Below, in pieces: positions 21,842-25,700 of a DNA stretch of 25,700 nucleotides. The DNA comes from CAZVWJ01 sp964631325 (GTDB lineage: Bacteria; T1Sed10-126). The position numbers were made by a program, and so were the translations under genes. The DNA lies in NCBI GenBank assembly GCA_964631325.1, contig CAZVWJ010000039.1, forward strand, positions 1-25,700, in the 5' to 3' direction. The stretch's first letter is position 1. The number at the start of each line of letters is the position of its first letter. Under the pieces are notes generated by a model, which did no database searches, was not told the DNA's origin, and saw only the letters and a list, made by a program, of their open reading frames with translations.

Positions 21842-23800
21842 TTAACAATTTTCTAAAATTTCACCTAATTTTTTGGGTTCAGCATAATAATACCCCTGCT
21901 GATAAAAAACTTTCATCTTCAAAAGTTTCTCGGCCGTTTCCTGGGTTTCCACCCACTCTCCCACCACCGGCACATCAATTTGCTGGCCCAACTCAGCAAG
22001 AGAATGAACAAAATTCTGATTCATCTCATTTTCGTCCAGATCCAGAATAAAACTGCCGTCAATTTTTAGAAAATCAAGATCCAATTTCTTTAACGTTTGA
22101 AACGATCCGTGCCCCACCCCAAAATCATCCAGGGCAATTCTAAAATTATAATCATTGGTTACAGCCAGCAGGTTGTTGACAGCTTCCGAGCTATAAGTGC
22201 CAAGTAGCTTCTCTGTTACCTCAATTACTAATTTACGTCGCGGATAACCGGCTTTTTTAACCCGCTCGTCCAGTTCCTCGTAAACACTCTCTTTCAAAAT
22301 TGAGGCGGGAAATAAATTCAAAGAAATATAGGGAGCCTTCTCCTGTTCAACCAGTTCACCGGTCTGTTCAAGCACTTTGTCAATTACCCACAAATCAAGC
22401 CGCTCGGTCAACCGGGAGTCATAGATAACATCAGTGTAATTCTGCAGAGTTCTCATTTCACCGCCGGGTGTCTTAATCCTCAACAATGCCTCCAACATGT
22501 AGTTTGAATCATCCCGGCTGTCCACGACCGGCTGATAATAAAGTTGGAGCCGATTCTCATTCAGAGCACCTAATAATTTTTCAGAGGACTTTATTTTAAC
22601 TTCCAATTTCTTCAAATCTGCGTCCCTGTAAACCAGTATTTTTTTTCGGGCCAGCCCCCCTTCCTCCCGGTTTACGGCTCGGTTGGCAGCAGCCAGCATT
22701 TCCTCAAGCCCCCGGCCGTCTTCCGGATAAATCGCCACCCCCACCTGCATATGGTAATTAATTTCTTCGTCCTCCACTTCAAAACTTCGCTCCAGGGGAC
22801 AGAGAAGTTCTTCTACCCTTTCCTCTATCTTGTCCACATCGTCTTCCAGGGGCAAAAATACTCCGAATTCATCACCGCCCAATCTTCCCACCAGAGACTC
22901 TTCAGGTAATTTTGATTTCAACCACTGCGCTGTTTCCTCCAGGATGCGATTGCCCAGCCAGTAACCGTAAAAATTATTAAATTTCTGGAAATCAATTATA
23001 TCTACAATACAGAACAGAAAACGATGAGCTCCGGAACCACTTTTGCTTTCTCGCAGCCAGTTAGTTGCTTCTTCCAGAAAATAACCCCGCGAAGGCAAAC
23101 CGGTTAAGGAATCGTGATGGGCTAAATATTCGGCTTCGTTTCGGGCCAGCTCCACGCTTCGGCGAGCCGACTTGATTTCGGTTATTTCTTCAATTAATCC
23201 CTCTACCGCTACTAAATTATCTTGCTCATCGTAGATTCCCCGGCCCCTGTCCTCAACCCATTTCAGCTTATCATCTTTTGTCCTAATTCGGTATTCAATC
23301 ACATAATTTTCCTGCTCGCGGAGAGTCTTTCTAACCGTGGTAAGAACTTCCTCCTGTTCCTCGGGATGGATTAATTGCTGATAAAAATCTTCATCGGTCT
23401 CCAGCAATTCCCCGGCCGTATAACCGGTCAATTCTTTCACTTTGGAACTGACAAACTCTAATTCCCAGACCGGCTCCTCGTGACCGGCCCTATACCGATA
23501 AGCCATTCCGGGGAGATTGTCAAATAGGGCTTGCAGCCGGCGGGATTGTTGTTCTAACTCTGATTGTACAACGGCGGTCTCCCCGGTAAATTTAGCAATA
23601 AGAACAAAAAAGATTCCCCAGCTACCGAGGAAAAATATAATATCCTTAATCAGCTTTCTATAATTAAGAGTGGCCGTTTCAAACACTAACGGGTATAAAG
23701 CTCCCTCCACCAGAAAAATCCACCCACAACTAAAAAACAAATATATTAATGAAAATTTCAGGACGGATTTGAACTGCTTTCCATCGTATTTGTCAGACAT
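21842..23800 (-). CDS. PAS-GGDEF-EAL c-di-GMP turnover protein
   Basis: A 652-residue protein: two N-terminal membrane helices (about 15-38 and 50-70), a PAS domain (about 90-210, ending WVEDRGRGIYDEQDN and EEITEIK), a GGDEF domain (about 220-385) and an EAL domain (about 395-645). The EAL part keeps the key motifs EALLRI, SLNLFP, IEVTE, DDFGVG, LKIDGSF and a modified EGVE (GEWVE), then QGYYYAEP, so phosphodiesterase activity is likely. The GGDEF signature itself is intact (308-312), but the metal loop reads VDIIDFQKFNNFYGY instead of D-x-D-x-F-K-x-x-N-D-x-x-G-H, and the guanine-binding Asp is Asn284. GTP cyclase activity is therefore uncertain; it may be a regulatory domain. ATG at 23800; GGGAGG is 11 bases upstream. 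It lies 66 bases after the ATP-cone kinase gene. Confidence 0.92.
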   Translation of the reverse strand: MSDKYDGKQFKSVLKFSLIYLFFSCGWIFLVEGALYPLVFETATLNYRKLIKDIIFFLGSWGIFFVLIAKFTGETAVVQSELEQQSRRLQALFDNLPGMAYRYRAGHEEPVWELEFVSSKVKELTGYTAGELLETDEDFYQQLIHPEEQEEVLTTVRKTLREQENYVIEYRIRTKDDKLKWVEDRGRGIYDEQDNLVAVEGLIEEITEIKSARRSVELARNEAEYLAHHDSLTGLPSRGYFLEEATNWLRESKSGSGAHRFLFCIVDIIDFQKFNNFYGYWLGNRILEETAQWLKSKLPEESLVGRLGGDEFGVFLPLEDDVDKIEERVEELLCPLERSFEVEDEEINYHMQVGVAIYPEDGRGLEEMLAAANRAVNREEGGLARKKILVYRDADLKKLEVKIKSSEKLLGALNENRLQLYYQPVVDSRDDSNYMLEALLRIKTPGGEMRTLQNYTDVIYDSRLTERLDLWVIDKVLEQTGELVEQEKAPYISLNLFPASILKESVYEELDERVKKAGYPRRKLVIEVTEKLLGTYSSEAVNNLLAVTNDYNFRIALDDFGVGHGSFQTLKKLDLDFLKIDGSFILDLDENEMNQNFVHSLAELGQQIDVPVVGEWVETQETAEKLLKMKVFYQQGYYYAEPKKLGEILENC

Positions 23801-23866
23801 AAGACCGATAGCCTCCCGGCAATACTAACCGGACAATTAAAATTAATCTAACAAGTGGAGCTAACG

Positions 23867-25576
23867 TTATTCGTTGTGAGGAATTACATACTCAGAACCA
23901 CCGATAAATTCTCGGCACGGCGAAGTCTTGGGGATTAAATCAAGATCCGGAAACGGTTCTACCGTATCAAGCAGAGAAGCAGTCCTCTTACCCCGCACAT
24001 AAGCTGCCAACCTATTTTCATCTTCCAACTGCTCAATGTACTCAGGAGCAGGATAATCTTCCCCAATAGCCTTTTTCAAAGCCGGTAATTCATAGGGTAA
24101 ACCGGAGTTGAGAACAATATCAGTAGAAAATATATAAGGGATAATGTGTTTTAGCTCGCCCTTGCGCACGTAAGGCCAGTGCGAAAGCGTATCCTCCATG
24201 CTGTATCCCCGGTGACGGGCATCGCGGATCATCCTTTTCAACATTCGCACATCGGCCCAGCGGGTATTTCGACCGTCAATATTTCTTAACACGTTCATCG
24301 ACTCAATATAAATCTTAAATTTACAGTGCTGAGGAACAGAGCTGGTTAATTGACGGTATAAACCGTGCAGACAATCGATCAAAATAATCTCATCCTGGTC
24401 CCGGGAAAATGACTCAGTTCCATCACGCCGCCCGGCTTCAAAATTATACTTGGGCTTCTGAATTGTTTCACCGGCCACTAATTTTTCCAGGTGTTCATTC
24501 AACAGGGGCATGTCTATTGCCCCGGGCATCTCAAAATCATAATCCCCAAACCGGTCCTTGGGCTGATCCTTAAGATCATAAAAATAATCGTCCACGTTCA
24601 ACTGTTTAAATTTCAACCCTTCTTTCTGTAATTCATTTCCTATAATCACCGTAGTAGTGGTTTTATTTGAACATGAAGGACCGGCAATAATAACCACGTC
24701 CACCTCTTCTTTTCGAGCCAGGATTTTACTTGCTGCTTTCTGGATGTCCTGGTGAAATCGCTCCTCGGCGGCTTCAACAAGTTCTTCCGGATTTCTACCG
24801 CGCTCCTCGCGCATCCAGCGGTTCAACTCAAACACGCTGTCACACTGGTGATCAACGTTCCACTCAAGCGTTCGACGGACAATGTCCTTGTGAATCCCGT
24901 TGTTGGTAAACTGCAACTCCGATATATCACCGGATTTTACCTTTTTTCGGCCCTCTCGATAAATCATGTAACCCTCCGCCAGTTCAATTTCACCCAGACG
25001 CTTGAGCTCTTTTTCCACAGTGTCCTGGATGTATTCGCGGGGAGGACAGAGAACTTCGGGCGAAAGATCCTTCCCGCTCATCTCCAGCACTCTTTCCCGC
25101 AAAAAATTAGCTATCGCCTCCAGTTCCTCATCCGTTAAATCCGGAAAAAGACTGTGGGTGTATTTCGGATCTACCTCGGCTGACTCCATTTGTTCACGAA
25201 TATAATCCCAGAGCCGGTCCGGTTCTTCACGCGGGTCCCGACTGCTCAAACGGTCTTTGAAGGTTTCCATCAACACAAAAGTTAATCTTTCAGTAACAAA
25301 GGCCTCTTCCATTCGGTGCTCCCGTTCTTCTTCGTCGTAATTTATATACTGGGTTATAAACTCTGTGGTCAGCCAGTTCAAATCATAATATTCCCGATAA
25401 ACACGATCAGTTACCCGCTGAGCGTAAATCTGGGCCCGCCGGTCGGGAAGAGCAAGTCTACTGGATTCAACGTCTATTATCGCCTGAGCAATCGAATCAG
25501 CAATCCGCGCCACCTGAAACTCCTCTATCTCCCCGTCCCGGTTAACATATTTGACCACAGTATTTGGAATACTCAT
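23867..25576 (-). CDS. ATP-cone / uridine-kinase-like fusion protein
   Basis: A 569-residue protein. Residues about 7-100 form an ATP-cone domain (KYVNRDGEIEEFQVARIADSI, split here at 20), which in NrdR and ribonucleotide reductases senses ATP/dATP. The C-terminal half (about 290-500) is a uridine-kinase-like P-loop kinase: VVIIAGPSCSNKTTTT, LNVDDYFYD, PGAIDMPLLNEHL, LIDCLHGL, RNIDGRNTRWADVRMLKRMIRDA. The Walker A at 299-306 is GPSCSNKT: the Gly before Lys is Asn304. ATG at 25576 is chosen since GAGGTGA stands six bases upstream; the frame is open to 25660 without such a site. Fusions of an ATP-cone to uridine kinase are known in several anaerobic lineages; their cellular role is poorly defined. 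Confidence 0.88.
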   Translation of the reverse strand: MSIPNTVVKYVNRDGEIEEFQVARIADSIAQAIIDVESSRLALPDRRAQIYAQRVTDRVYREYYDLNWLTTEFITQYINYDEEEREHRMEEAFVTERLTFVLMETFKDRLSSRDPREEPDRLWDYIREQMESAEVDPKYTHSLFPDLTDEELEAIANFLRERVLEMSGKDLSPEVLCPPREYIQDTVEKELKRLGEIELAEGYMIYREGRKKVKSGDISELQFTNNGIHKDIVRRTLEWNVDHQCDSVFELNRWMREERGRNPEELVEAAEERFHQDIQKAASKILARKEEVDVVIIAGPSCSNKTTTTVIIGNELQKEGLKFKQLNVDDYFYDLKDQPKDRFGDYDFEMPGAIDMPLLNEHLEKLVAGETIQKPKYNFEAGRRDGTESFSRDQDEIILIDCLHGLYRQLTSSVPQHCKFKIYIESMNVLRNIDGRNTRWADVRMLKRMIRDARHRGYSMEDTLSHWPYVRKGELKHIIPYIFSTDIVLNSGLPYELPALKKAIGEDYPAPEYIEQLEDENRLAAYVRGKRTASLLDTVEPFPDLDLIPKTSPCREFIGGSEYVIPHNE

Positions 25577-25700
25577 TAATTTCACCTCAAACTGGTTTTT
25601 TATGGCTCTGTTACTGTAACCTAAACTGAGCGATTCTATGGTGAATCTGCAAGATATCACCTGTTTCTATCATTCTCGCAATTAGCCATTGAGGCTGTCT

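Overview
This is a 25.7 kb bacterial chromosomal window. It is gene-dense, of moderate GC, with strong GGAGG-type ribosome binding sites and frequent GTG and TTG starts. No phage, insertion sequence or CRISPR array is visible. The gene set is mostly housekeeping: enolase, acetate kinase, UvrC, the tRNA t6A genes tsaE/tsaB with rimI, glutamate racemase, folK, three tRNAs. The proteins are rich in Glu and Asp. An archaeal-type aromatic pathway start (ADH synthase plus 3-dehydroquinate synthase II) sits next to enolase; in bacteria this is known from sulfate reducers and some deep or anaerobic lineages. With acetate kinase, a CstA-type (pyruvate/peptide) transporter and two c-di-GMP enzymes, this suggests an anaerobic, acetate-forming, possibly salt-adapted bacterium. 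I cannot fix the phylum.

Layout. 105-3589 (-): folK, a MerR-like regulator, murI and cstA form one tight transcription unit; murI and cstA share an ATGA overlap. 3668-4882 (+): ackA, divergent from folK. 4885-8528 (-): eno, ADH synthase, DHQ synthase II and a DUF4416 protein, reading leftwards. 8677-9493 (-): a tRNA-binding OB-fold protein and a small membrane protein. 9611-9735 (+): tRNA-Gln with a perfect consensus sigma-70 promoter. 9734-15221 (-): a six-gene compact unit tsaE, tsaB, rimI, uvrC, a TANGO2/NRDE-family protein and a membrane diguanylate cyclase; four of its six genes appear to use non-ATG starts, including a probable ATT. 15313-16072: tRNA-Ser(GGA) and tRNA-Ser(GCT) on the minus strand, with a small PilZ protein between them on the plus strand. 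16108-17979 (+): a Nudix hydrolase and a degenerate FGGY-kinase-like protein.

17993-21841 is the least ordinary part. On the minus strand a tail-anchored membrane protein is directly followed by a divergent biotin-dependent carboxyltransferase-like protein that has lost several family motifs, and then by a small acidic coiled-coil-type protein. The pair is bracketed by palindrome-rich spacers that carry two copies, in opposite orientation, of the same REP-like element (33/36 identity in the core). 21842-25576 (-) holds a PAS-GGDEF-EAL c-di-GMP enzyme and an ATP-cone/uridine-kinase-like protein with an unusual Walker A.

Together the window encodes a c-di-GMP circuit (one clear diguanylate cyclase, one GGDEF-EAL protein, one PilZ receptor) amid central metabolism and tRNA maturation. 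The best candidates for something undescribed are the carboxyltransferase-like/tail-anchored pair and the catalytically degenerate FGGY protein.
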